64,000 nt of DNA. Origin: Labrenzia sp. R4_2 (GTDB lineage: Bacteria; Pseudomonadota; Alphaproteobacteria; Rhizobiales; Stappiaceae). The stretch's first letter is position 1, and the number at the start of each line of letters is the position of its first letter. Positions 42,955 through 51,301 of the stretch are shown here, piece after piece. The notes below the pieces were generated by a model, which ran no database searches, had not been told where the DNA came from, and was given only the letters and a program-made list of their open reading frames with translations. The stretch covers positions 372,001-436,000 of the forward strand of contig NZ_JAGHRJ010000004.1 of the NCBI RefSeq assembly GCF_017743865.1. The letters are read 5' to 3'. Made by a program: the position numbers and the translations under genes.

Positions 42955-44012
42955 GTACGCCCTGCCCTCAAGCGCCCCACAATTCCGGACGGGAAGAAAT
43001 AGACGGACAGAATGAACAAAACCCCGAGCCACAGCAACCATCGTTCTGGCGCGACGAGTGTGGAGACAAGCGGAAGCGCACTGGTGGCCTGTGCTGCGAC
43101 ACCCATGAGGTTCTGCAAATAGGTCTGCGCCAGGATGAAGATTGTGGCTCCAATCACGGCACCATAAAGCGTTCCCATGCCGCCAATCACAACCATCAGC
43201 AAGATGTCGATCATGATTTCCATCGATAGTGTTGTCGCCGGACCTGTGTACCGCAACCAGATTGCGAGCAACGATCCCGCCAGCGCTGCCATGACTGCCG
43301 ACAGAACCGTTGCGGTGGTGCGGTACCAGACGACACGATAGCCGATCGCTTCCGCCCGGAAGGCATTGTCCCGCACGGCTTTCAGAGTCCGGCCAAAAGG
43401 TGAATTCACGATCCGCAGCATGGTCAAAAAGAGGATCAGCGAAGCGAAGAAGACAAGATAATAGAGCAGCAGCTTGCCATTGATCCGCACATCAAAGATC
43501 TTCTCATCGACAAGTTTAAAGGCCGGTTTGAACTCACGCGGAATGCTGTAGTTCAAACCGTCTTCACCGCCGGTCAACCAGGAGAGTTGCGACACCAGAA
43601 CGGCGAAGGCGCTGGCAACGGCGAGGGTGACCATGGCGAAGAAGATCGCTTTGACCCTTAAGGAAAACAGTCCGATTGCGAGCGCGAAGACCGCTGCGAC
43701 GATGGCCCCTGCAGCCGTGCCCCAGATCATGGACCCGTAGGTCGGGCCGGTCGTCGACAAGGCCAGTGCCGTGCCATAGGCACCGATCCCGAAGAACATG
43801 GTATGCGCGAAAGAGACAATGCCGGCATAGCCCAGAAGCAGGTCATAACTTGCCACCAGAACGATGAAGATGCAGATCTTTGCGGCCGTTTCCAGCGAGC
43901 GGGTGCCGGGAAACAGGAACGGCGCAAAGGCCAGCGAAATCAGGATGACAAGCAGAAGCACGGCAAGTAGACCGCTGCGCGGCGTATCGCCTGAAAGAAG
44001 TTTGATCAGCAT
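42951..44012 (-). CDS. livM: LIV-type ABC transporter permease, LivM family
   Basis: Inner-membrane permease of 353 residues with about ten hydrophobic segments. The LivM pattern is clear in DLLLGYAGIVSFAHTMFFGIGA and FGRTLKAVRDNAFRAEAIGY, which is the ATPase contact loop. It follows livH by 10 bases. Together with LivH, LivF and LivG it forms an importer for amino-acid-like or organic-acid ligands. Confidence 0.95.
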   Translation of the reverse strand: MLIKLLSGDTPRSGLLAVLLLVILISLAFAPFLFPGTRSLETAAKICIFIVLVASYDLLLGYAGIVSFAHTMFFGIGAYGTALALSTTGPTYGSMIWGTAAGAIVAAVFALAIGLFSLRVKAIFFAMVTLAVASAFAVLVSQLSWLTGGEDGLNYSIPREFKPAFKLVDEKIFDVRINGKLLLYYLVFFASLILFLTMLRIVNSPFGRTLKAVRDNAFRAEAIGYRVVWYRTTATVLSAVMAALAGSLLAIWLRYTGPATTLSMEIMIDILLMVVIGGMGTLYGAVIGATIFILAQTYLQNLMGVAAQATSALPLVSTLVAPERWLLWLGVLFILSVYFFPSGIVGRLRAGRT

Positions 44013-44022
44013 CTGCAGTTCC

Positions 44023-45051
44023 TCACTTCGCCTTGACGACCGGATAAAGCCCCTGCGGCCGCCACATGAGCACCGCCACCATCAACGCGATGGTTGAAAT
44101 GAGCGCCACCTTCGGCGCCAGGAACGCCGTGTAGTTGGCCAGCAACCCGACAAGCAGCGCGCCGATGAAACAGCCTTCAACGGACCCCAGCCCCCCGATG
44201 ATCACCACGATGAAAACAAGCACCATGATTTCAGAGCCCATATGCGCGGTGATGGTCTCCTGGTAGAGGCCCCACATGACACCGCCAAGGCCTGCGAGCG
44301 CGGAGCCCGTCATGAAGACGATCAGGAACAGGCGCCGGATCCGGTAGCCGAGCGACTCCACCATCTCACCGTTTTCAACTCCGGCGCGGACAAGCAGGCC
44401 AATCTTCGTGTTCTTTAAGATGTGGCGCATGCCGAGAAACAGCGCGAGGCCGATGGCAACCGCGACGAGGCGGTACTTTTCAATGGCCGCATCGCCGAGG
44501 ACAATCGAGCCCTGCAGCGCTTCGGGGCGCGACAGGTGCATCTCGTCCGGCCCCCAGACGACATGGATCATCTGCTGCGCCACAATCAACCCGCCCATGG
44601 TGACAAGGATCTGTTTGAGGTGTTCACCGTAAACGGGTTTCACAATCACCCGTTCGAAGGCATAGCCGAGACCGCCGGTGATCAGCATCGCGGCCAGAAT
44701 GGCAACCAGCAGAGCGCTCAAGTTGAGGAGCACGCTGGGTGAGGCGGTCCAGCCAGCGAGCCACGCAAGGACAGTAAATCCGACAAAGGCGCCGACGGTC
44801 ACAAACGCCCCGTGACCGAAATTGATCACGTCCATCAGACCAAAAACGACGGTCAGTCCAGACGCCATAATGAAAATCATCATGCCCATCGCGAGACCGG
44901 CCACGGTCAGGGTCAGCCAGGTGGACGGATTGCCAATTGCCAGCATCCCGGCAAGTGCCAGAACCGGCACAAGCAGGACCGGCAGCTTCTGCACCAGCTG
45001 CTCAGCGGCTGGAACCTTCTCGATGCGCGGTTTGATCGTCGTGTCGCTCAT
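44023..45051 (-). CDS. livH: LIV-type ABC transporter permease, LivH family
   Basis: Inner-membrane permease of 342 residues with the LivH features VVFGLMDVINFGHGAFVTVGA, IGYRIRRLFLIVFMTGSALAGL-type core and SVEGCFIGALLVGL near the C-terminus. The N-terminal about 30 residues are hydrophilic, longer than in Escherichia coli LivH. It overlaps livF by four bases. Confidence 0.95.
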   Translation of the reverse strand: MSDTTIKPRIEKVPAAEQLVQKLPVLLVPVLALAGMLAIGNPSTWLTLTVAGLAMGMMIFIMASGLTVVFGLMDVINFGHGAFVTVGAFVGFTVLAWLAGWTASPSVLLNLSALLVAILAAMLITGGLGYAFERVIVKPVYGEHLKQILVTMGGLIVAQQMIHVVWGPDEMHLSRPEALQGSIVLGDAAIEKYRLVAVAIGLALFLGMRHILKNTKIGLLVRAGVENGEMVESLGYRIRRLFLIVFMTGSALAGLGGVMWGLYQETITAHMGSEIMVLVFIVVIIGGLGSVEGCFIGALLVGLLANYTAFLAPKVALISTIALMVAVLMWRPQGLYPVVKAK

Positions 45052-45773
45052 TGGTGCGCCTCCAGGCTCAATCCCATCAATCGTTCCTGCATATCCGCAT
45101 TGGCGGCCAATACCGCCATGTCTCCGGAGTGAATGATCCGGCCATCATCCATGACAGCGACGGTGTCGCCGATGCTTGAGGCCATGGAGAAGTTCTGTTC
45201 CACCAGCAAGATTGTGGTGTCGGTGTTCTTCAGCTCGCGCAAGGCATCTGTCATCGCATTGATGATTGCGGGCGCAAGTCCCTTGGTCGGCTCATCAATC
45301 AGGATCAGGCGGCGCGGCTCAATGATGGCGCGGGCGACAGAGAGCATCTGTTTTTGCCCGCCTGAGAGCGTTCCGGCAGACGAATTCCAGAAGCTGCCGA
45401 TAGGGGGAAACAGCTCCTTGATCCAGGACAGCCGCTTTGGATCCATCGTCCCGTTTGCCGCAGCCAGGATCATGTTTTCTTCAACCGTCAGATCGGTGAA
45501 GATCCCCATGTCTTCGGGAACAAAAGCAATGCCCCGGCCCGCGATGGCCGGTGTGTCCAGCTTAGTGATGTCGTGGTCGGCGAAATGGATCTCACCCTGA
45601 CTGGCTGTCCAGAGCCCCATTATGGTGCGCAAGGTCGTGGTCTTGCCAGCGCCGTTGCGGCCGAGCAGAACCGTGACACCGCCTTCCGGAACAATCAGGT
45701 CGACACCCTGGAGGATATGATAGGGACCGATATGCGTGTGCACGCCGGACAGGGACAAAAGCGTATTTGCCAT
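45048..45773 (-). CDS. livF: LIV-type ABC transporter ATPase, LivF family
   Basis: ATPase of 241 residues with Walker A LLGRNGAGKTTTLR, the FVPEDMGIFTDLTVEENM segment diagnostic of LivF, signature LSGGQKQMLSVARA and Walker B LILIDEPTKGLAP. The ATG at 45773 overlaps the livG stop by one base (TGATG), with GGAGG seven bases before; a GTG three bases earlier is possible. Confidence 0.95.
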   Translation of the reverse strand: MANTLLSLSGVHTHIGPYHILQGVDLIVPEGGVTVLLGRNGAGKTTTLRTIMGLWTASQGEIHFADHDITKLDTPAIAGRGIAFVPEDMGIFTDLTVEENMILAAANGTMDPKRLSWIKELFPPIGSFWNSSAGTLSGGQKQMLSVARAIIEPRRLILIDEPTKGLAPAIINAMTDALRELKNTDTTILLVEQNFSMASSIGDTVAVMDDGRIIHSGDMAVLAANADMQERLMGLSLEAHQ

Positions 45774-46543
45774 CACGCGGCCTCCGGTGTCTTGCCGAGA
45801 TAAGCTTCCTGCACCACCGGCAGGGCTATCACCTCGGCCGGGTCGCCATCCGCCACCAGCGCACCGTTGTGCAGGACGATAATCCGGTCGGCGAGGGAGC
45901 GAATGACATCCATCTTGTGTTCAACAAGCAGGATGGTCCGATCCATATCGGCCTTCAGCTTGCCGATTAACTCCAGGATGATCGGGACTTCATCAACACT
46001 CATGCCCGCTGTCGGCTCATCAAACATTAGAACCTGCGGCCCAAGGGCGATCAGCATAGCGACTTCCAGCTTCCGCTGATCACCATGCGGCAGAGCCGAT
46101 ACGGTCTGATCGGCCTGATCAATCAGCCGGACCTCGTTCAGCACATGATCTGCGCGCTCGATGAGTTCGATATGACTTTCGGCAATGGAAAACAAATCGA
46201 AGCCCTGGCGCGCCTTGGCCTGCGCCACCAGACGTACATTTTCGCGAACGGTCAGCGTTGGAAACAGGTTGGTCAGTTGGAACGCCCGACCGATCCCCTT
46301 GTCTGTCCGTTCGGGAACCGACATCCGTGTGATGTTCTCACCATTCAGAAGCACCGTACCGTTGGTCGCATTGAGTTGCCCGGACATCAGATTGAAATAG
46401 GTGGTCTTACCCGCTCCATTCGGCCCGACGATGGCGGTCAATGTGCCACGGTCAAAGGCACAAGACACGTGATCGACAGCAACGTGCCCGCCGAAGCGAA
46501 TGGTCAGGTCTTTCGTTTCCAGAATAGGATGTTCTTTGGTCAC
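45773..46543 (-). CDS. livG: LIV-type ABC transporter ATPase, LivG family
   Basis: ATPase of 256 residues with Walker A VGPNGAGKTTYFNLMSG, the RAFQLTNLFPTLTVREN segment of LivG, and Walker B VLMFDEPTAGMS. In the signature region it reads SALPHGDQRKLEVAMLIA, with PHG in place of the usual SGG/YGx, as is common in LivG. It is separated from the binding-protein gene by 137 bases that contain a hairpin. Confidence 0.95.
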   Translation of the reverse strand: MTKEHPILETKDLTIRFGGHVAVDHVSCAFDRGTLTAIVGPNGAGKTTYFNLMSGQLNATNGTVLLNGENITRMSVPERTDKGIGRAFQLTNLFPTLTVRENVRLVAQAKARQGFDLFSIAESHIELIERADHVLNEVRLIDQADQTVSALPHGDQRKLEVAMLIALGPQVLMFDEPTAGMSVDEVPIILELIGKLKADMDRTILLVEHKMDVIRSLADRIIVLHNGALVADGDPAEVIALPVVQEAYLGKTPEAA

Positions 46544-46641
46544 GGTTCGAAGACTTCCGAGCTCAAGGACAAAAGGATCAGGTCAACTGAAACGTTAGGG
46601 TTTCAGCCATCAAAACTCTAGCAGTGAAAGAAAGGAAACAG

Positions 46642-46673
46642 GGATCAAGGCAGGCTGCAACCCGCCTTGATCC
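46642..46673 (-). terminator. Intercistronic hairpin after LIV binding-protein gene
   Basis: GGATCAAGGC / GCCTTGATCC, a 10-base perfect stem extended by two pairs after a mismatch, with a 6-base loop. It lies eight bases after the binding-protein stop and is followed on the minus strand by a T-rich tract, so it should partly terminate transcription and lower permease and ATPase expression. Confidence 0.7.
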
Positions 46674-46680
46674 GATTAGA

Positions 46681-47880
46681 TCACTGGTTGCGGATCGGAA
46701 TGTTCATGTCCTCGATCGTCAACTCGCGGACCAACTCCGGAATGCCCCATTCAACATCCGGATCCACCTTGATCTTGAAGTGGTACATGGACTGCAACGC
46801 CTGATGGTCTTCGGGACGGAACATCATCTTGCCCTTCGGCGTTTCGAACTCCATGCCTTCCATTGCCGCAATCAGCTCTTCGGTGTCGGTAGACCCGGCC
46901 TTCTTGATCGCTTCAACAATTGCAAGGCCGGCCGTCATGCCGCCGGCGGTAAAGAAATCCGGCGGCGAGTTGAAACGCTTCTGGTGCTCGGCCACCAGCC
47001 AGTCATTCACCGGGTTTTGCGGGATCTCATGGTAATAATAGGTTGCCCCTTCCATGCCCGGAAGCTCTTTATACGCCTTCATGGCCGCCAGGATGTTGCC
47101 ACCAGTTGCGATCTCGACCCCGAAACGCTCCGGCTCCATCGCCTTGATCTTGGAGATCGGGTTGCCGCCACCAGCCCAGATCACGAACAGGAACTTGCGG
47201 CCCGGCTCGTCTTTGAGCGCATCAAAGATCCGCTGCGCATTGGCGGTGAAGTCCTTGGTATCGGTCGGTGCATATTCTTCAAAGACCAGATTTGCGCCGG
47301 TGCCCTCAAGGGCCTCCTTGAACGCAGCAACGCCATCACGGCCGAAGGCATAGTCTTGTGCAAGGGTTGCGATGGAGACGCCTTCCTGACCAAGAGCCAC
47401 CGCATTGGCAATTGCATCCTGGGACGAGTTCCGGGAAGTCCGGAAGATATAGCGGTTCCAGTTCGCACCAGTAATGGAATCGGCAACGGCCGGTTCCACG
47501 ATCAGGATCTTCTCATACTCTTCAGCAACCGGCAGCATGGCAAGTGCCACACCTGAGGACACCGGGCCAACAGCGATGTCCACCTCGTCATCGCCATAAG
47601 CTTCCGCCAGTGCGCCCTTGGCAATATCCGGCTTCAGCTGGGTGTCTTTTTCGATCACCACGATCTTGCGGCCATCGATTTCCATGGTTCCGTCAGTGGC
47701 GTACTCAAGGCCCATCATAAGACCTGTATGCGACTGCTTCGCATAGGCCTCAAGAGCCCCGGTCTTGCCGTAAACATGGGCGATTTTGATGTCCTCGGCC
47801 GCCGCACCAAACGTGCTGGCCGCCAGTAGTCCGAGCCCGGCCGCAAGCGGAGCGGCCCAGCGTGAAACGCGGATCGTCAT
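46681..47880 (-). CDS. LIV-type ABC transporter substrate-binding protein
   Basis: Periplasmic type-I binding protein of 399 residues. A signal peptide (TIRVSRWAAPLAAGLGLL to GAAAE) precedes DIKIAHVYGKTGALEAYA. The central DIAVGPVSSGVALAML and TLAQDYAFGRDG segments are usual for amide/organic-acid-binding members of the family, and the C-terminal KGKMMFRPEDHQALQSMY region is common in those with aromatic or acid ligands. It is the first gene of the LIV operon and follows the second TetR operator-like palindrome by about 100 bases. Confidence 0.93.
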   Translation of the reverse strand: MTIRVSRWAAPLAAGLGLLAASTFGAAAEDIKIAHVYGKTGALEAYAKQSHTGLMMGLEYATDGTMEIDGRKIVVIEKDTQLKPDIAKGALAEAYGDDEVDIAVGPVSSGVALAMLPVAEEYEKILIVEPAVADSITGANWNRYIFRTSRNSSQDAIANAVALGQEGVSIATLAQDYAFGRDGVAAFKEALEGTGANLVFEEYAPTDTKDFTANAQRIFDALKDEPGRKFLFVIWAGGGNPISKIKAMEPERFGVEIATGGNILAAMKAYKELPGMEGATYYYHEIPQNPVNDWLVAEHQKRFNSPPDFFTAGGMTAGLAIVEAIKKAGSTDTEELIAAMEGMEFETPKGKMMFRPEDHQALQSMYHFKIKVDPDVEWGIPELVRELTIEDMNIPIRNQ

Positions 47881-47979
47881 AAAAATTTCCTCCCGTTTGC
47901 GCAGTATCGGACACCAAACGGTGCTGGCGCTAGTCTCACAGCCAGTTTGTGAAGGTCCGTCCTACGGCTGCAATATATG

Positions 47980-48003
47980 AAACCTGAATCAGTATTCATG
48001 TCA
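47980..48003. promoter_or_regulatory. TetR operator-like palindrome, site 2
   Basis: In reverse orientation this 24-base stretch matches the palindrome in front of the TetR gene (37920-37943) at 20 of 24 positions. It contains TGAAT(CAGT)ATTCA. It lies 100 bases before the LIV binding-protein start and 155 bases before the divergent cyclase gene, so either promoter could be controlled. Confidence 0.65.
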
Positions 48004-48157
48004 AGAACCAATCCCGAGAACAAAGCCTCTTGCAGGGTCTCCGGGACCTCTTTCCGTAACGGCAGGTAGGCAGATGAGAAAGACGCATTCGGGCGTTTTT
48101 TATTTGGACAAAAATGGTTGATAACTGTCCCTGTTACCGCAATGCGACGGAGCAAAC

Positions 48158-49555
48158 ATGTCGGCTCTCAAACTTACAAACCCATTCCGTATCTTCGCAA
48201 GGCTTCGCGAACTGCGGGACGAAGAACGCAAACAAGCACAGTCCAACCTGTTTTTGTCTCAGGCGCTTGAAAAAGAGAAAATGGAGGGGCACCGCCTCGC
48301 CGTCATTGCCCGAACGGTCGCGCTTGGTCTGGTCATTCTCCTGATCCCGTTTTTGAACCCAACGCTCAGTGCCCTTTATTATCAGGCTTGGGTCTTGGTT
48401 TTCATTGCACTTGGATGGTTGCAGCTTCGCTTGGCGAGCGTCGGATACTCCAGAGCGGAGCTCCTGCTAATTTTCCTGGACCTTCTTCTGCTCACCGCAC
48501 TCTTTACGACAGCCAATCCCTTCGTCAGCGAGGACATACCGACCGCAATCACCTACCGGTTCGACAACTTCATTTATTTCTTCATTATTCTGGCGGTTGG
48601 CACACTCGCCTATTCATGGCGCACGGTCTGGGCAATCGGAACTTGGGTTGCCATTCTCTGGGTGCTCGGCATGCTCCGTGTTTCATTGTTCGGCCACGAG
48701 GTGCCAGAACTCAGCGCGCTGGCCGCCCAAGCGTTTTCAGCAAACCCCATAATCTTGGGGGAACTGGATCCAAACAGCGTGCAGCCCGGTGTCAGGATCC
48801 AGGAGATCGTGGTCTTTTTCATGGTCGCAGCGATACTGGCGTTGAAGGGATGGCGGTCAAACCAGCTGCTCATGCGGCAAGCGGATATCGCAGCAGAACG
48901 GGCCAACCTGTCTCGCTACTTTCCTTCAAGCCTCGTGGATGTTCTGGCTTCATCAGACCGCGATATCGGCGCCGTCCGGACACAGGACGTCGCTGTTCTT
49001 TTCACGGATATCGTCGGCTTCACCGAATTCGCCGAACGGCACAAACCTGAACAGGTGATGACCTTGCTCAGGCAGTACCATGCCATGGTTGAGCGGGTGA
49101 TATTCCAGAATGGAGGCACGCTCGACAAGTATCTTGGCGACGGGGTGATGGCGACCTTCGGCACGCCTGAAACAAAGCCAGGAGACGCCGCAAATGCGCT
49201 CAAGGCAGCAACCCAGCTTCTCGAAGAAAACGAAGCCTTCAACAAAGGACAGGCGGACCTTGGCCTGGACCCGATCCAGATTTCGGTTGGAGTTCATTTT
49301 GGCCCGGTGATCTTAGGGGATATCGGACCGTCACGCCGGCTGGAGTTCGCCGTCGTTGGTGACACAGTGAATGTTGCAAGCCGGCTTGAGGCAGCCACAC
49401 GAGACCTTGGATGCAGATGCGTAGTCAGCGAAGACCTGATGAGGAACGCTGGATACTCTGATGAAGCCCTGCAGCCCGATCTCGCCGAGTTTTCCGGACA
49501 ACAGGCCATTAAACTTCGTGGGCGCAAAACGTCGATCAACGTCTGCACACTGTGA
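48158..49555 (+). CDS. Membrane adenylate/guanylate cyclase (class III)
   Basis: Signalling enzyme of 465 residues making cAMP or cGMP. A cytoplasmic N-terminal helix (about 1-45) is followed by about six hydrophobic segments up to residue 235, a short coiled linker (LLMRQADIAAERANLSRYF) and the class III catalytic domain. Metal-binding Asp residues lie in VLFTDIVGFTEFAE and GTLDKYLGDGVMATFG; FAVVGDTVNVASRLEAA carries the transition-state region. It is divergent from the LIV operon. The input sensed by the membrane part is unknown. Confidence 0.9.
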   Translation: MSALKLTNPFRIFARLRELRDEERKQAQSNLFLSQALEKEKMEGHRLAVIARTVALGLVILLIPFLNPTLSALYYQAWVLVFIALGWLQLRLASVGYSRAELLLIFLDLLLLTALFTTANPFVSEDIPTAITYRFDNFIYFFIILAVGTLAYSWRTVWAIGTWVAILWVLGMLRVSLFGHEVPELSALAAQAFSANPIILGELDPNSVQPGVRIQEIVVFFMVAAILALKGWRSNQLLMRQADIAAERANLSRYFPSSLVDVLASSDRDIGAVRTQDVAVLFTDIVGFTEFAERHKPEQVMTLLRQYHAMVERVIFQNGGTLDKYLGDGVMATFGTPETKPGDAANALKAATQLLEENEAFNKGQADLGLDPIQISVGVHFGPVILGDIGPSRRLEFAVVGDTVNVASRLEAATRDLGCRCVVSEDLMRNAGYSDEALQPDLAEFSGQQAIKLRGRKTSINVCTL

Positions 49556-49636
49556 ACGAAGTATCCGCCAAAACAACAGGCTTCATTCCCACTTAAACAA
49601 TTCTATGTACCTGTAGAAATCGATAGGGAGTTTGCA

Positions 49637-50458
49637 GTGATTTTTCAAAAGCGCCTAAGAAAAATCATATTCACTCTTGCGCCGGGACTGATGCTCACTC
49701 CCCTGGCGTTGAGTATCTGTCTTGTTGCGCTGACACTGACAAATTCGGATGCAAAGGCGGAGGAACCTTTTCCAAACCTTCAAATTCTCACAGAAGAATG
49801 GTCCCCATTTCAATACACTGACAACGGAGAGCTCAAGGGCAAGACCGTTAGGCTGCTTACTGCCATATTGAAAGAAACCGGATCAGAATTGGGGCCTGAA
49901 GATGTCCAGGTACTGCCGTGGGCACGCGCGTACCTGAAGGTCCAACGCGAACCAAATACCGTCTTGTTTTCAACAACCCGAACACCAGAACGCGAAAACC
50001 TTTTCAAATGGGTTGGTCCGATCTTGAGAAACGACACCTATTTCATTGGCAAGAAAGAGCGCCGCTACGACATCCAAAAACCAAGTGACCTTCATGGACA
50101 CAGGGTTGGCGTCATCATTGGCGACGCCAGTGCAATGTTTGCAAGACGTCATGCAATTCCAGAACAGAATCTGACCTTCAACAGTCGCGCAGACATAAAT
50201 ATGAAAATGCTGGAAGCTGACAGGATTGATTTCGTTGTCACGGGCTGGACTGCATTCGAAGTCGAAGCGGAAAATGCGGGAGCCGACTTGGGAGATTACG
50301 AAAGGGCATTCCTGGCCGACAGCTCGCATGTCAGCTTTGCCTTCAATCTGAATACCCCGGACGATATCGTTGCGAAGTTTGACGCAGCCTATAAGACCGT
50401 TGTTGCCACGGGGGCATTCGATAACCTGATCGGTCCGGAAAAGGGTGAGCTGAATTAG
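49637..50458 (+). CDS. Small solute-binding protein (SBP_bac_3-like)
   Basis: Exported protein of 273 residues with a long N-terminal hydrophobic region (about 10-35, ending SDAKAEE) and a periplasmic-binding domain of the amino-acid/extracellular family 3 type: ILTEEWSPFQYTDNGELKG, VLPWARAYLKVQREP and DLHGHRVGVIIGDASAMFA. No permease gene adjoins it, so it may be a lone sensor-type binding protein, as often seen for this subgroup with PWARA motifs. The GTG start follows AGGGAG by six bases. By eye the composition is less GC-rich than the neighbours. Confidence 0.85.
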   Translation: MIFQKRLRKIIFTLAPGLMLTPLALSICLVALTLTNSDAKAEEPFPNLQILTEEWSPFQYTDNGELKGKTVRLLTAILKETGSELGPEDVQVLPWARAYLKVQREPNTVLFSTTRTPERENLFKWVGPILRNDTYFIGKKERRYDIQKPSDLHGHRVGVIIGDASAMFARRHAIPEQNLTFNSRADINMKMLEADRIDFVVTGWTAFEVEAENAGADLGDYERAFLADSSHVSFAFNLNTPDDIVAKFDAAYKTVVATGAFDNLIGPEKGELN

Positions 50459-50593
50459 GCGCAGCGATTATCGCCGCTCTAACCATCGAGCTCATTGTTT
50501 CTATCCCTTAGATCCATCGTTTTACGCTGCCAATAGCTCGACGTCATCAGCGCGAAACTGACGTAAACGACCTGTTCGTTCGTTGAACGTGGC

Positions 50594-51265
50594 TCAGGCT
50601 GTTTCGCCCTCGACCAGCTGTTTCAATATAGCTGCATAGTTATCAACGCCTTGGGCGCCGGTGATCAGGTGCCGCCGGTCGAACACAACGGCCGGAACAC
50701 CCTGAATGCCATTTTGTATCCAAAACTTCTCTTCTTGTTTCACCGGACCGGCGTACCGCCCATCTTCCAGGACCTTCTGCGCCTCAGTTTCATCCAGACC
50801 AACGCTGCCGGCAATCTTTACTAGAACAGCATTGTCGTTCAGATCTTTCCCGTCCCTGAAGTAAGCTTCAAAAAGTGCCATTTTCAAAGGATGTTCTTGT
50901 CCCTGCGGGCCGGCCCAATGAATGAACTGATGCGCCTTGAACGTATTGACCATCCGGCTTTCATCGGAAAACTGGAATTCAAATCCAAGCTCCTTGCCGA
51001 GCTCTGTCAATCTGTCGCGTGCAGCCTGTGACTGCTCAGCGGTCGAGCCGTATTTCCGCATGATGTGCTCGCGCAGATTTTCACCTTCCCCGGCCATATC
51101 CGGGTTGAGTTCAAACGGGTGCCACTTGATGGCAACCGAAACCCCTGTTTTTTCGATCGCTTGTTCCAGTTGCTTGAAACCGACGATGCACCACGGGCAT
51201 ACAACATCAGACACGATGTCGATCTGGAGCAGTTCTTCCATGTCGAGATCTGTCATATCGGTCAT
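50594..51265 (-). CDS. DsbA-family oxidoreductase (FrnE-like)
   Basis: Thioredoxin-fold protein of 223 residues with the active-site motif CPWC (SDVVCPWCIVGFKQLEQA) and the C-terminal GIQGVPAVVFDRRHLITGAQ, whose cis-Pro completes the site. It has no signal peptide, so it acts in the cytoplasm, as FrnE-like proteins do, probably in thiol repair under oxidative stress. Start chosen at 51265 after AAAGGA. It lies 36 bases after the Kef-type antiporter gene. Confidence 0.92.
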   Translation of the reverse strand: MTDMTDLDMEELLQIDIVSDVVCPWCIVGFKQLEQAIEKTGVSVAIKWHPFELNPDMAGEGENLREHIMRKYGSTAEQSQAARDRLTELGKELGFEFQFSDESRMVNTFKAHQFIHWAGPQGQEHPLKMALFEAYFRDGKDLNDNAVLVKIAGSVGLDETEAQKVLEDGRYAGPVKQEEKFWIQNGIQGVPAVVFDRRHLITGAQGVDNYAAILKQLVEGETA

Positions 51266-51301
51266 TGGCTTGGTCCTTTCTGCCCTGTGCACAGGGGGTA
51301 T

